Below, piece after piece: positions 44,532 to 54,200 of a DNA stretch of 64,000 nt. Both the position numbers and the translations under genes were made by a program. The DNA comes from RH-AL1 sp050013235 (GTDB lineage Bacteria; Pseudomonadota; Alphaproteobacteria; Rhizobiales; Beijerinckiaceae): positions 29,702 through 93,701 of the forward strand of contig JBEKFQ010000009.1 in assembly GCA_050013235.1 (NCBI GenBank), written 5' to 3'. Under the pieces are notes generated by a model. That model saw only the letters and a program-made list of their open reading frames with translations, was not told the origin of the DNA and searched no databases. The stretch's first letter is position 1. The number at the start of each line of letters is the position of its first letter.

Positions 44532-45383
44532 ATGAGCCTTTCTGTATCCGGCAACAATCAGCAGAGCTTAATTATGAAATTGCTGCAGGCCAGCGCGGCA
44601 AGCCAGAGCAGCGCCTCCAGCGAATCGAGTGCAACGGCGAGCTCCTCGACGTCCGCCAGCACCTCCACGTCATCCATAGACGCCTCCGGCATGGTGGGAT
44701 TGTCGGCTGCGCTCCTCAGCTTCCTTTCCCAGCTTGGCGAGACCACGGCCGCCAATAACTCGACTTCATCTTCCAGCACATCAAGCGTTAACGGACCGCC
44801 GCCAGGTCCGCCACCTGGACCACCGCCGGGCATCTCGAGCACCAGCGACTCTACCTCGTCTTCCAGCGCAACCAGCGTAAGTAGTTTGCTCTCGACGCTC
44901 GGCACCGATCTTCAAGATGTCGCCTCCGATCTTCAATCGCTCGCATCCGCATCGTCGGCGACAACGACTTCTTCCTCCAGCTCGTCATCGGCGACCAGCT
45001 TCAGCGCGGAACTCAGCCAACTGGCCACGGACCTGACCGCCTTCATGGCGGATTTGACGTCGGCAAGCGATTCGACGTCATCGACCTCGGATTCGTCACA
45101 GGTTTCGTTTGCTCCGCCACCTCCTCCGCCGCCGCCGGGCGCGACAAGTTCCTCGGATAGCACGAGCTCGACAACCGTCTCCAGCACGAACTCGACGTCG
45201 TCGACCTCGGATTCGTCACAGGTTTCGTTTGCTCCGCCACCTCCGCCGCCGCCAGGAGCGACGAGTTCCTCGGACAGCACGAGCTCGACAACCGCCACCA
45301 GCACGAGCGACAGCAGCATTCAACAACTTCTGAATAGGCTTGAGGCCTTTGCCGCAAATAGTTCATCGGCAACGACTTCGTAA
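44532..45383 (+). CDS. Ser/Thr-rich low-complexity protein with poly-proline repeats
   Basis: A 283-residue protein of unknown function. It consists of Ser/Thr tracts separated by PPPGPPPG blocks and short amphipathic helices such as VGLSAALLSFLSQLGE and LLSTLGTDLQDVASDLQSL. A 120-bp unit occurs twice (from 45072 and from 45192), each encoding STSSTSDSSQVSFAPPPP.. and GATSSSDSTSSTT. No signal peptide is visible. AGGA lies about seven bases before the ATG. Composition resembles secreted or surface proteins or targets of Ser/Thr glycosylation. A hairpin terminator follows at 45470-45506. Confidence 0.65.
   Translation: MSLSVSGNNQQSLIMKLLQASAASQSSASSESSATASSSTSASTSTSSIDASGMVGLSAALLSFLSQLGETTAANNSTSSSSTSSVNGPPPGPPPGPPPGISSTSDSTSSSSATSVSSLLSTLGTDLQDVASDLQSLASASSATTTSSSSSSSATSFSAELSQLATDLTAFMADLTSASDSTSSTSDSSQVSFAPPPPPPPPGATSSSDSTSSTTVSSTNSTSSTSDSSQVSFAPPPPPPPGATSSSDSTSSTTATSTSDSSIQQLLNRLEAFAANSSSATTS
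45072..45311 (+). repeat. Tandem 120-bp repeat inside the Ser/Thr-rich gene
   Basis: Two adjacent copies starting at 45072 and 45192 with few differences (for example eight versus seven consecutive proline codons). They encode a 40-residue Ser/Thr plus poly-Pro unit. The near identity suggests recent duplication and possible copy-number change. Confidence 0.8.
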
Positions 45384-45469
45384 TTGACATGACATCCTGA
45401 ATATTGCGTGGCCATGATCCTCTCCCCAACCTGGGAAAGCGGATTAAGTGAAGCGACGTCAATAAACGT

Positions 45470-45506
45470 GAGAGCGCGTCTCCCAACCCAGGGGATACGC
45501 GCTCTC
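45470..45506 (+). terminator. Hairpin terminator after the Ser/Thr-rich gene
   Basis: Arms GAGAGCGCGT (45470-45479) and ACGCGCTCTC (45497-45506) form a perfect 10-bp stem with a 17-base loop, followed by the T-rich TTGTTGT. A plausible intrinsic terminator ahead of the hydrolase gene. Confidence 0.65.
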
Positions 45507-45574
45507 TTGTTGTCGGGGCAAGTTTGTTCCACGAAAGCTGGACTGGCTTACAGGGGACGTGCTCTAAAAGAAAA

Positions 45575-46486
45575 ATGGCACCTTCGGGCTACACGCGTTC
45601 GGATATTTCGTTTCCTTCGGCCGGTGTTTCCTGCGGGGCATGGCTTTACCGCCCCGCCGGCGAGACCAGCGTGAAACGGCCCATCGTCGTGCTCGGTCAT
45701 GGACTTGGCGCGACCAAGGACATGGGGCTCGATCAATATGCCGCGGGCTTCGCCCAAGCGGGCTATTTGGCCCTTGCCTTCGACTATCGTCATTTCGGCA
45801 CCAGCGAAGGCACGCCGCGTCAGCTAGCCGGCATTGGCCGGCAGCGCGAGGATTGGCGGGCGGCTATCGGCTTTGCCCGAACGATCGAGGGGGCGGACCC
45901 CGGACGCGTCGTCCTCTTTGGCATTTCGTTCGGCGGCGGCCATGTCATCGTCTCCGCGGCGCAAGACAAACACGTCGTGGCGGTCATCGCGCAATGTCCC
46001 TTCACCAGCGGCTATGCCTCCTCCCGCACGGTACCGCCTTTGACGACGCTGGGAATCGCTTGGCTTGGCCTGCGCGATCTCTTCAACGCGTCGACAGGCC
46101 GCGACCCCGTTCTCGTGCCGCTCGCGGGCAGGCCTGGACAAATCGCGCTGATGACCACGCGCGATGCTTGGGATGGCTTCTACGGCCAGGTGCCGCCCGG
46201 CAGGCAAGCGATCAACGGTGTCGCCGCCCGCATCGGCTTTTCCATGCCGCTCTCTTTTCCCGGCCGGCAAGCCCGCAAGATCGCCTGCCCCGTGCTATTT
46301 GGAATCTGCGGCAAGGATACCGTCGCCCCCATTGGTCCCACGCTGCGTTACGCCGCGAAGGCCCCCAAAGCCGAGATCGTCCGCTATCCCTGCGGCCATT
46401 TCGACATCTATCACGGTGCAAATTTCGACCGGATTTTCCACGACATGCGGCGGTTTCTAGAGCGGCATGTGCCGGTGGGCGGATAG
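45575..46486 (+). CDS. Alpha/beta hydrolase (dienelactone hydrolase-like)
   Basis: A 303-residue cytoplasmic hydrolase. The oxyanion-side strand VVLGHGLGATKDMGLD, the nucleophile elbow LFGISFGGGHVIVS, the acid region FGICGKDTVAPIGP and the final His in YPCGHFDIYHG give a complete Ser-Asp-His triad. It resembles uncharacterised hydrolases with a cap domain between about residues 130 and 220. The start ATG 45575 follows AAAAGAAAA; an upstream ATG at 45524 would add 17 residues unlike the family. Substrate unknown. Confidence 0.82.
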   Translation: MAPSGYTRSDISFPSAGVSCGAWLYRPAGETSVKRPIVVLGHGLGATKDMGLDQYAAGFAQAGYLALAFDYRHFGTSEGTPRQLAGIGRQREDWRAAIGFARTIEGADPGRVVLFGISFGGGHVIVSAAQDKHVVAVIAQCPFTSGYASSRTVPPLTTLGIAWLGLRDLFNASTGRDPVLVPLAGRPGQIALMTTRDAWDGFYGQVPPGRQAINGVAARIGFSMPLSFPGRQARKIACPVLFGICGKDTVAPIGPTLRYAAKAPKAEIVRYPCGHFDIYHGANFDRIFHDMRRFLERHVPVGG

Positions 46487-46510
46487 GGGGAAGAGAGGCG
46501 ATTCCGCCCC

Positions 46511-47746
46511 CTACTCCCCGTACCAAATCCTATACACCGCCCCGGACTGATCGTCCGAGACCAGCAGCGAGCCGTCCGGCAGTTCCGCGACATCGACGGG
46601 GCGCCCGGCATAGCTGCCGTCTGGCTGCCGCCAACCCTCGGCGAAGGGCACGGCCTCACCGCCGGTACCGTCCGGCTTCAAGGTCGAGAACATCACCCGC
46701 GCGCCAATGGGCACGCTGCGGTTCCACGACCCGTGTTGCGCGCTAAAAATGCCGCCGCGATATTTTTCCGGAAACATCGTGCCGCGATAAAAGGTCATGC
46801 CGAGATCGGCGGCATGGGCGACCATTTCGATTTCGGGAAACACCACATCAGCCGGCGGCGTGGCCTTGGCATAGAGCGAGGTGCGGACATGGCCGCCGCC
46901 ATACCAGGGAAAGCCGAAATTCTGGCCCGGCTTGGTCGCGCGGTTGAGTTCGCCCGGCGGAATATCGTCGCCCATGCGGTCGACCTGATTATCCGTGAAC
47001 CACAGCGTCCCGTCCTTGGGGTTGAAATCGAGCCCGACCGAATTGCGGATCCCGGAGGCGAAAATCTCGCGATGCGAGCCATCGCGGTCCATCCGCAGAA
47101 TCGCCCCCAGGCCGGCTTTCTCGTAAAGCGCCTGCTTCTCCGGCGGCGGAACATTATAGGGCTGGCCGATCGTCACATAGAGCTTGCCATCCGGCCCGAT
47201 ACGGCAGACGCGAGCGGAATGGGCAGACGCTTCCTCGGACACCGGAATGAGCTGGCCACGCGGCACGACGATCCTGGCCGCGAGACCGGGGCTCTCCGCC
47301 TTTGCGGCGGCATCGGGGAAGGCGAGAATCCGGTTCTGTTCGACAACATAAAGCGTCTTGTCCGGCGCGAAACAGACGCCATGCGGCATGACCATGGCAA
47401 TGCCGGGCGCAAAGCGCTTGACCGAGGCGGCGGTATGACGAGGCCCCACGCCGATCACGAAGACGTCTTGCCCATTGGTGCCCACGAAGACCTTGGCCCC
47501 ATCGGCGCTTACCGCGAGATCGCGCGCACCGGGAACCATGGCAAACAGGCCGATATGGAAGCCGGGCGGCAAGGTGACGCCGGTGAGCGTCCGTTCGATC
47601 TCCGGGCGAAATCCGCCGGTTTGCGGAATCTCCACCGGCTTGACGCCATTGGCCAGCAAAGCTGCGACCACGGCGGCCGCAGCCCCCAGGAGCAAGACGA
47701 GTCCCCCAGCCAAGGCCACAACACCGCGATGACGTTTTTTCAGCAT
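46511..47746 (-). CDS. Glucose/sorbosone dehydrogenase-family protein (PQQ-type beta-propeller), membrane-anchored
   Basis: A 411-residue protein with an N-terminal membrane anchor or signal segment (about residues 10-32) and a six-bladed propeller. Segments typical of the sorbosone/soluble glucose dehydrogenase family are MPHGVCFAPDKTLYVVE, GIRNSVGLDFNPKDGTLWFTDNQVDR and KPGQNFGFPWYGGGHV, with a C-terminal LLVSDDQSGAVYRIWYG. These enzymes oxidise aldoses or sorbosone with PQQ in the periplasm; many homologues have no proven activity. It is divergent from the TerC-like gene. Confidence 0.85.
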   Translation of the reverse strand: MLKKRHRGVVALAGGLVLLLGAAAAVVAALLANGVKPVEIPQTGGFRPEIERTLTGVTLPPGFHIGLFAMVPGARDLAVSADGAKVFVGTNGQDVFVIGVGPRHTAASVKRFAPGIAMVMPHGVCFAPDKTLYVVEQNRILAFPDAAAKAESPGLAARIVVPRGQLIPVSEEASAHSARVCRIGPDGKLYVTIGQPYNVPPPEKQALYEKAGLGAILRMDRDGSHREIFASGIRNSVGLDFNPKDGTLWFTDNQVDRMGDDIPPGELNRATKPGQNFGFPWYGGGHVRTSLYAKATPPADVVFPEIEMVAHAADLGMTFYRGTMFPEKYRGGIFSAQHGSWNRSVPIGARVMFSTLKPDGTGGEAVPFAEGWRQPDGSYAGRPVDVAELPDGSLLVSDDQSGAVYRIWYGE

Positions 47747-47865
47747 GGCAACTCCCCGGCCTCGCCATTTTCTCTATCGTGAAAGAATGCTCCTTTTGAT
47801 GGCTTGGTGCAAAATCCGGGATATGCGCTACAATAGCCGGGTCCAACGGAGTTCACACGGAATTC

Positions 47866-48543
47866 ATGCCTGATATCGCGGTCCTGGTGCTCCAGGGTCT
47901 ACAGATTGTGTGGGTCAACATCCTACTCTCTGGGGACAATGCTGTCGTCATCGCGCTGGCCTGCCGGGGCCTCGATGCAAGGCGGCGGCATTTCGGCATC
48001 ATGGCGGGCTCACTGGCTGCCGTGGCCTTGCGGATCCTCTTCACCTTTTTCGTCGTCGCGCTATTGCGCCTGCCCTATCTCAAGCTGGTCAGCGGCCTAT
48101 TGTTGTTTTGGATCGCCTTCGAGCTGCTCCGGCAAGACGGCCATGCCAAGCATATCAAACCCGCCGCCTCGGTGTGGGACGCCGTGCGCACCATCGCCTT
48201 GGCCGATGCCGTCATGTCGCTCGACAATGTCGTCGCGGTGGCCGCAGCGGCCCGCAACTCCGTGCCCTTGATCATCTTCGGCATCGCGGTTTCCGTGCCG
48301 CTGATCATCTTCGGCTCGACGCTGATGCTCTCCCTCTTCAATCGGTTCCCGCTGTTGATCACCGCGGGCGCCGCTTTGCTGGGCTGGGTCGCGGGCGGGA
48401 TCATGGTCTCCGATCCCGCGTTGACCACCTGGTTCGGTGCCCTGCCGGAGACCCTGGAGATCTGGGCCGGGCTTTTGGGCGCGAGCCTGATACTGCTGAC
48501 AGCGGGCGCGATCCGCTTGGGCCGGAGCCAACCCGCGGCTTAG
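47866..48543 (+). CDS. TerC-family (YjbE-type) integral membrane protein
   Basis: A 225-residue membrane protein with about seven transmembrane helices. The diagnostic SGDNAVVIALACRGL (residues about 22-36) and ALADAVMSLDNVVAVAAAAR (about 108-127) contain the conserved Asn/Asp pair of the TerC/YjbE family. Family members are linked to tellurite resistance or manganese export. The ATG at 47866 fits the family start. It stands alone between a divergent dehydrogenase gene and the SOS operon. Confidence 0.88.
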   Translation: MPDIAVLVLQGLQIVWVNILLSGDNAVVIALACRGLDARRRHFGIMAGSLAAVALRILFTFFVVALLRLPYLKLVSGLLLFWIAFELLRQDGHAKHIKPAASVWDAVRTIALADAVMSLDNVVAVAAAARNSVPLIIFGIAVSVPLIIFGSTLMLSLFNRFPLLITAGAALLGWVAGGIMVSDPALTTWFGALPETLEIWAGLLGASLILLTAGAIRLGRSQPAA

Positions 48544-48722
48544 AGCGTATCCCGCAAAAGTTGCAGGCTTTTGTGATCGAGGAAATGCTTTAACTCATTA
48601 TAAAGATAACGATTTCTTATCGCATGGGGAGATTCCCCCAAGGGATGAACGCACTAAGCCGGCGAGCAATCCCATAATCCAAGATCCCACTTGACTCATG
48701 TCTAAAGCCGGGGGATTAATGT

Positions 48723-48737
48723 GAACGTATAAGGAAC
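48723..48737 (+). promoter_or_regulatory. LexA (SOS) box of the imuA operon
   Basis: GAAC (48723-48726), seven bases, GAAC (48734-48737): the reverse complement of the alphaproteobacterial LexA site GTTC-N7-GTTC. It ends 22 bp before the imuA start, a normal repressor position. The genes downstream are classical SOS targets. Confidence 0.85.
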
Positions 48738-48759
48738 AAACTGGCAATGGAGAGACCAG

Positions 48760-49665
48760 ATGCCGCCACGCAAGCCAGGCGAGACCGGTTTCTTACGCGA
48801 TGCCATCGCGCGGATCGAGAGCGGTGGCCAAGGCGCCGCGCCCCGTTTCGCTAGCGGGAACAATCAGCGAACGTGGGATATCACGCTCGGGCCTGGCCCG
48901 GCAAGCGGCGGCGCAAGGGTGGCAAGCGGCGGCACGCAGCTCGATCATGTTTTACGAGGCGCCGTCGCCCGGGGCGCGTTGCATGAAATCGTGGCGGCGA
49001 GTCCCGGCGATGCGGCGGCGGCCTCGGGCTTTGCCTTGGCCTTGGCGGCGCGTTTCGCCGCCACCTTCCACGCGGGCGCGCCGATCGTCTGGATCATCGA
49101 GGATCATGCCGAAACCGAGACGGGCGCGCCCTATGCGCCGGGCCTTGCCGCGCATGGAATCGATCCCGCGCGCCTCATCATCGTCGAGACCGCGAGCGGG
49201 CAAGACAGCCTCTGGGCGATGGAAGAGGCGTTGAAATGCCGGGCCGTGGCGGCTGTGGCCGCCGAGATCTGGCGCCTCAAATCTTACGATCTCACCGCCT
49301 CGCGCCGCCTCGTGCTTGCGGCGAAAAAGAGCGGCACGCCCGGCCTGATGGTGCCGTCAAGCCTAGCCGGATTGGCGCAAAAACTTTCGAGCGCCGCGCA
49401 AGCGCGGTTCGAGGTCCGGGCGAGGCCAGGCCCCCATGGCGCCTCGGCCGGCGAGCGCATGCCCCTGCCCGGCTGCGCGGCTTGGGAGATCCGCGCCGCG
49501 CGCATCCGGGCCGGTCCGGGGGGAAGCCGTCTGAGTTTGGATCACAATCGTTTCTGGCCGGTCCTGTGGGATCATGAAGAGGCCTATTTTCGTGATGCGT
49601 TTCCTCTCCCTCTTTCTGCCCAGGCTCGCCACGGACCGGATTACGCGCAGGCTCGAAGCGCTTGA
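48760..49665 (+). CDS. imuA: ImuA, SOS mutasome RecA-like protein
   Basis: A 301-residue RecA/SulA-related protein that works with ImuB and DnaE2 in damage-induced mutagenesis. The core LRGAVARGALHEIVAASPGDAAAASGFAL, VWIIEDHAE, the RLIIVETASGQDSLWAMEEALKC segment and WRLKSYDLTASRRLVLAAKKSG are typical. The C-terminus contains LDHNRFWPVLWDH. The SOS box lies directly upstream. Its 3' end overlaps the imuB start by 92 bp in another frame, so imuB probably starts inside imuA. Confidence 0.9.
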   Translation: MPPRKPGETGFLRDAIARIESGGQGAAPRFASGNNQRTWDITLGPGPASGGARVASGGTQLDHVLRGAVARGALHEIVAASPGDAAAASGFALALAARFAATFHAGAPIVWIIEDHAETETGAPYAPGLAAHGIDPARLIIVETASGQDSLWAMEEALKCRAVAAVAAEIWRLKSYDLTASRRLVLAAKKSGTPGLMVPSSLAGLAQKLSSAAQARFEVRARPGPHGASAGERMPLPGCAAWEIRAARIRAGPGGSRLSLDHNRFWPVLWDHEEAYFRDAFPLPLSAQARHGPDYAQARSA

Positions 49666-51223
49666 TCCAAGAGCCCTGAATCGAGAACTGCCGCTCGTCA
49701 CCGTGGCCAAGATCAAGGGGGCCTATCGTCTCGCGGCACTGAACGAGGGCGCGGCCAGGCTCGGCTTGAAGACCGGCATCGCGTTGGCCGACGCCCGCGC
49801 CATGATTCCCACGCTCGAGATTCACGACGCCGATCCCACGGGCGACGCGGAAACGCTTCTCGCCTTGACCGATTGGTGCAAGCTCTTCACACCGCTCGCC
49901 GCAGCCGACGGTCCAGACGGAATCGTGCTCGATATCACCGGCGCCGCGCATCTCTTCGGCGGCGAGAGCGCGCTGATCGCAACGATCACGCAGCGGTTAC
50001 GCCGGCAAGGTTTTGACACGCGCGCCGCCATAGCGGGGACGCCAGCCGCCGCTTGGGCGCTCGCGCGCCATGGCGGCCAAAAGAATATCGTCCCGGAGGA
50101 AACGCCGGAGACGGCGCTGGCCAAGCTTTTCGGCCCCATGCCACTCGCCGCCCTGCGGATCGAGACCCATGTCATCGCGGAACTCGGCCAAGCCGGCCTG
50201 CGGCGGACCGGCGATCTCTTGCTACGGCCCCGCGCGCCCATCGCGGCCCGTTTTGGATCAAACGTTTTCGCCCGGCTCGACGAACTCTTGGGGGTCACCC
50301 GCTCGCCCATCTCGCCGCGTTTCGACGCCCCGGCCTTCATGGCCGAACGGCGTTTCGCGGAGGGAATCACCCATCGCGATCATATCGAGGCCGCCATCCT
50401 GGCGCTCTGCGCCGACCTCTGCGGCCTCTTGGCCCGCCATGACGAAGGCGCCCGGCGGCTCGATGTCAGCCTGTTCCGCGTCGATGGCGCCGTGAAACAT
50501 ATCGAGGCGGGAACGAGCCGGCCCTTGCGCGACCCCAAAGCCATGGCGCGGCTGTTCCATGAGCGGATCGAGACCATCGGCGAGGAAGGGCTCGAGACCG
50601 GCTATGGCTTCGATGTCATCCGTCTCGCCGCCCTCAGCGCCGAGCGGCTCGATGCGGAGCAAGTCTGTTTTGATACGAACGAAGATCGTGCCAGTCTCGA
50701 CGATCTCGTCGACCGGCTCGGCGCCAGGTTCGGTCTCGCCCGCATCACCCAACTCATGCCCAAGGATACGCATTGCTCCGAACAGGCCTGCGCGGCCTCT
50801 CCGGTCCGTCTGCGCGCCCCCGCCTCACGAGGACACCCGCGAGAAAACACGCTTCTCTTGTCCGCCCCGTCTTGGCCCGCCGCGTCTTTACCCGCTCCAT
50901 CTTGGGACCATGACGGAGACGAGCAAATTCTAGCCCTCCCCGGACGGCCGATCCGGTTGCTCCGCCGGCCCGAACCCATCGATACGATTGCCAGCGTTCC
51001 CGATGGGCCGCCGCTGCGCTTCCGCTGGCGCCGCGTCATGCATCAGGTCGCGGCCATCGAAGGACCCGAGCGCATCGCGCCGGAATGGTGGAAAAGCACG
51101 GCGCCGGCGCGCGATTATTTTCGTGCCGAGGATACGGCGGGCCAAAGGTTCTGGCTGTTTCGCGAAGGTCTCTACCAAGAAACGCCGGACCCGCGCTGGT
51201 TCATGCATGGGCTTTTCGCATGA
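49574..51223 (+). CDS. imuB: ImuB, Y-family polymerase-like mutasome hub protein
   Basis: A 549-residue Y-family DNA polymerase homologue. ImuB lacks polymerase activity in studied species and instead bridges ImuA, DnaE2 and the beta clamp. Family features: MRFLSLFLPRLATDRITRR at the start, GIALADARAMIPTLEIHDAD, ADGPDGIVLDITGAAHLFGGE and the little-finger part up to about residue 350. The region beyond is the ImuB-specific C-terminal tail. ATG 49574 or the internal ATG 49595 may be the start. Its stop overlaps dnaE2 by 4 bp (ATGA). Confidence 0.9.
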   Translation: MKRPIFVMRFLSLFLPRLATDRITRRLEALDPRALNRELPLVTVAKIKGAYRLAALNEGAARLGLKTGIALADARAMIPTLEIHDADPTGDAETLLALTDWCKLFTPLAAADGPDGIVLDITGAAHLFGGESALIATITQRLRRQGFDTRAAIAGTPAAAWALARHGGQKNIVPEETPETALAKLFGPMPLAALRIETHVIAELGQAGLRRTGDLLLRPRAPIAARFGSNVFARLDELLGVTRSPISPRFDAPAFMAERRFAEGITHRDHIEAAILALCADLCGLLARHDEGARRLDVSLFRVDGAVKHIEAGTSRPLRDPKAMARLFHERIETIGEEGLETGYGFDVIRLAALSAERLDAEQVCFDTNEDRASLDDLVDRLGARFGLARITQLMPKDTHCSEQACAASPVRLRAPASRGHPRENTLLLSAPSWPAASLPAPSWDHDGDEQILALPGRPIRLLRRPEPIDTIASVPDGPPLRFRWRRVMHQVAAIEGPERIAPEWWKSTAPARDYFRAEDTAGQRFWLFREGLYQETPDPRWFMHGLFA

Positions 51224-54200
51224 TCCGCTTCGCCGATCCCCGCGGTTACGCCGAATTTGGCGTGACATCGAACTTTTCGTTTCTGCGCGGCGCCTCGCAT
51301 CCGGAAGAACTCGTGGCGCAAGCAATCGCCTTGGGACTGGCGGGGATCGGAATCGCCGATCGCAATTCCTTCGCTGGCGTCGTGCGCGCGCATGTCTTTT
51401 TGCGCGAGAACAAAGCAGAAGCCCGGGGGTTGCGGGCCGTGCCTGGCGTCCGGCTCGTCTTTTGCGACGGCACGCCCGATATTCTGGCCTACCCCCAAGA
51501 CCGCGCGGCCTATGGCCGGCTCTGCCGTCTGCTGACCTCGGGCAATATCCGCGCGGCCAAAGGCTCTTGTCTGCTCACCCTTGCCGATCTCCTCGACCAT
51601 AGCGAAGGCCAGCAGCTCATCGCGATGGAGAGTTCGACCTTCGAGCACGCCAAGGAATCAGGCCGGAGCTACCAGGATTTTGAACAGGCGGCCCCGGCTA
51701 AGAGCCACCCGGCCGCACTCGGAGAACTCATCGAGGCCGCGCCCGGACGGCTGTGGCTTGCGGCGAGCATGACCTATGGTTCCGCCATGCGCGGCACGCT
51801 CGCCAAACGGCGCAAGACCGGTGAGCGGCTCGGCCTGCCGCTCCTCGCCACCAACGACGTGCTGATGCACGATCCCGCGCGGCGGGAGTTGCAGGATGTG
51901 CTCACCTGCATCCGCCATGGCGTGAGTTTGGAGACGGCGGGCAAGCGGCTCGAACCCAATGCCGAGCGCCACCTCAAACCACCCGGCGAAATGGCGCGTC
52001 TCTTCGCCGAGGCGCCCGAGGCCCTGTCCGAAACCCTGCGCTTTCTCGACGGGCTCGCCTTTTCCCTCGATCAACTCGGCCATGATTATCCGCAAGAGCT
52101 CCGCGAAGGCTTCGCCACGCCGCAAGAGGCGCTGGAAGCCTTTGCCCTCGAGGGCGCCGCGCGGCGTTATCCCGGAGGAATCCCCACGCAGGTGAGCACG
52201 GCCCTTGTGCATGAGCTGGCACTTGTCGCGCAGCTCGATTATGCCCCCTATTTCCTGACCGTCCACGATATCGTGCGCTTTGCCCGCGCGCAGGGCATTT
52301 TATGCCAAGGGCGCGGCTCGGCCGCCAATTCGACGCTGTGCTTTTGCCTCGGCATTACCGAGGTCGATCCCGTCTTCCACGATCTGCTGTTCGAGCGGTT
52401 CATTTCGGCCGACCGCCGCGAACCGCCCGATATCGACGTCGATTTCGAACACGACCGCCGCGAGGAGGTGATCCAATATATTTACGCGCGTTATGGACGC
52501 GCGCGCGCGGCCCTGACCGCGAGCGTGACCACTTATCGCGCGCGGTCCGCGATCCGCGAGACCGGCAAGGTTTTTGGCCTCTCCGAAGATGTGCTGTCGG
52601 CGCTCACTTCGCAAATCTGGCACTTTTCCGCCGCCGATGGCGCGGAAGGCGAAGCCCGCCGCGCGGGGCTCGACCCTACCGGCCCCCATCTCGCCAAGGC
52701 GTTGGCGCTCGCGCGCGAACTCTCTGGCTTCCCTCGCCATTTGTCGCAACATACCGGCGGCTTCGTCATCACCCGCACCCGCCTCGACGAAATCGTGCCG
52801 CTCGCCAATGCCGCGATGGAAGAGCGCACGGTGATCGAATGGGACAAGGACGATCTCGACGCGCTCGGCATTCTCAAAATCGATATTCTCGCGCTCGGCA
52901 TGCTGAGCTGCCTGCGCAAGGGCTTCGATCTCTTGAAGGCGCATTACGGCCGGCCGGAAACCCTGGCCTCGCTGCCGCAGGAAGACCCGGCCGTCTATGC
53001 GATGATCCAAAAGGCCGATACGATCGGCGCCTTCCAGATCGAGAGCCGGGCGCAAATGTCGATGCTGCCGCGCCTCAAGCCGGCGACGTTCTACGATCTC
53101 GTCATCGAGGTCGCAATCGTACGGCCGGGGCCCATCCAGGGCGATATGGTGCATCCCTATCTGCGCCGCCGGCAAGGCAAGGAGGCCCCCGTCTATCCCT
53201 CCAGGGAACTCGAAGCCGTGCTCGGCAAGACGCTCGGCGTGCCGCTGTTTCAGGAACAAGCGATGAAGATCGCGATTGTCGCGGCCGGTTTTACGCCCTC
53301 GGAGGCCGACCAGTTGCGCCGCGCCATGGCGACCTTCAAAAAAGTGGGCACCATCGGCACGTTCTTCGACAAAATGGTGAAGGGCATGGTGGCGCGGGGT
53401 TACGACGAAGATTTTGCCACCCGCTGCTTCAAACAGATCGAAGGTTTTGGCACCTACGGTTTTCCCGAAAGCCACGCCGCTTCCTTCGCGCTGCTCGTCT
53501 ATGCCTCGTGCTGGATGAAATGCCACTATCCCGACGTGTTCGCTTGCGCCTTGCTCAACGCCCAGCCCATGGGATTTTACGCGCCCGCCCAAATCGTGCG
53601 CGACGCGCGCGAACATGGCACGCCGGTGGCGGACGTGGACATCAATTTCTCGGATTGGGACTCGACGCTGTTCGCGGTGGAGCCCGCGGACCGTCTTCCC
53701 GTGCATCAGAAACATGTGGACCGCGCGGAAGATATCATGGGCACCCATGCGATCAGGCTCGGGTTTCGCCAGGCCGGCGGTTTGATCGAACACGATATCC
53801 GCCGTCTGGTGGCGCGGCGCGGCGCGGGTTACGATTCCATCCGGGATCTCTGGCTGCGGGCGGAACTTTCCCCCGCCGTGCTCGAAAAACTCGCCGAGGC
53901 GGATTCGTTCCGTTCGCTGGGGCTCGACCGGCGCGAGGCGCTTTGGATCGTCCGCGGCCTCAACAAATCCGGCGACAAGGACGATCTGCCGCTGTTGAAA
54001 GTCCTGAGCTTCATCGAGATCGAGCCGGAGGCCAAGCTGCCGCCAATGCCGTTAGGCCAGCATGTCGTCGAGGATTACCGCCATCTTTCCCTCTCGCTCA
54101 AGGCGCATCCCGTCGTCTTTTTGCGCGCGCAACTGTCGAAGCGCGGCGTGTCGAAGGCGTGCTCGCTCCTCACTTTTCCCGCGAACCAGCGTGTGAGTGT

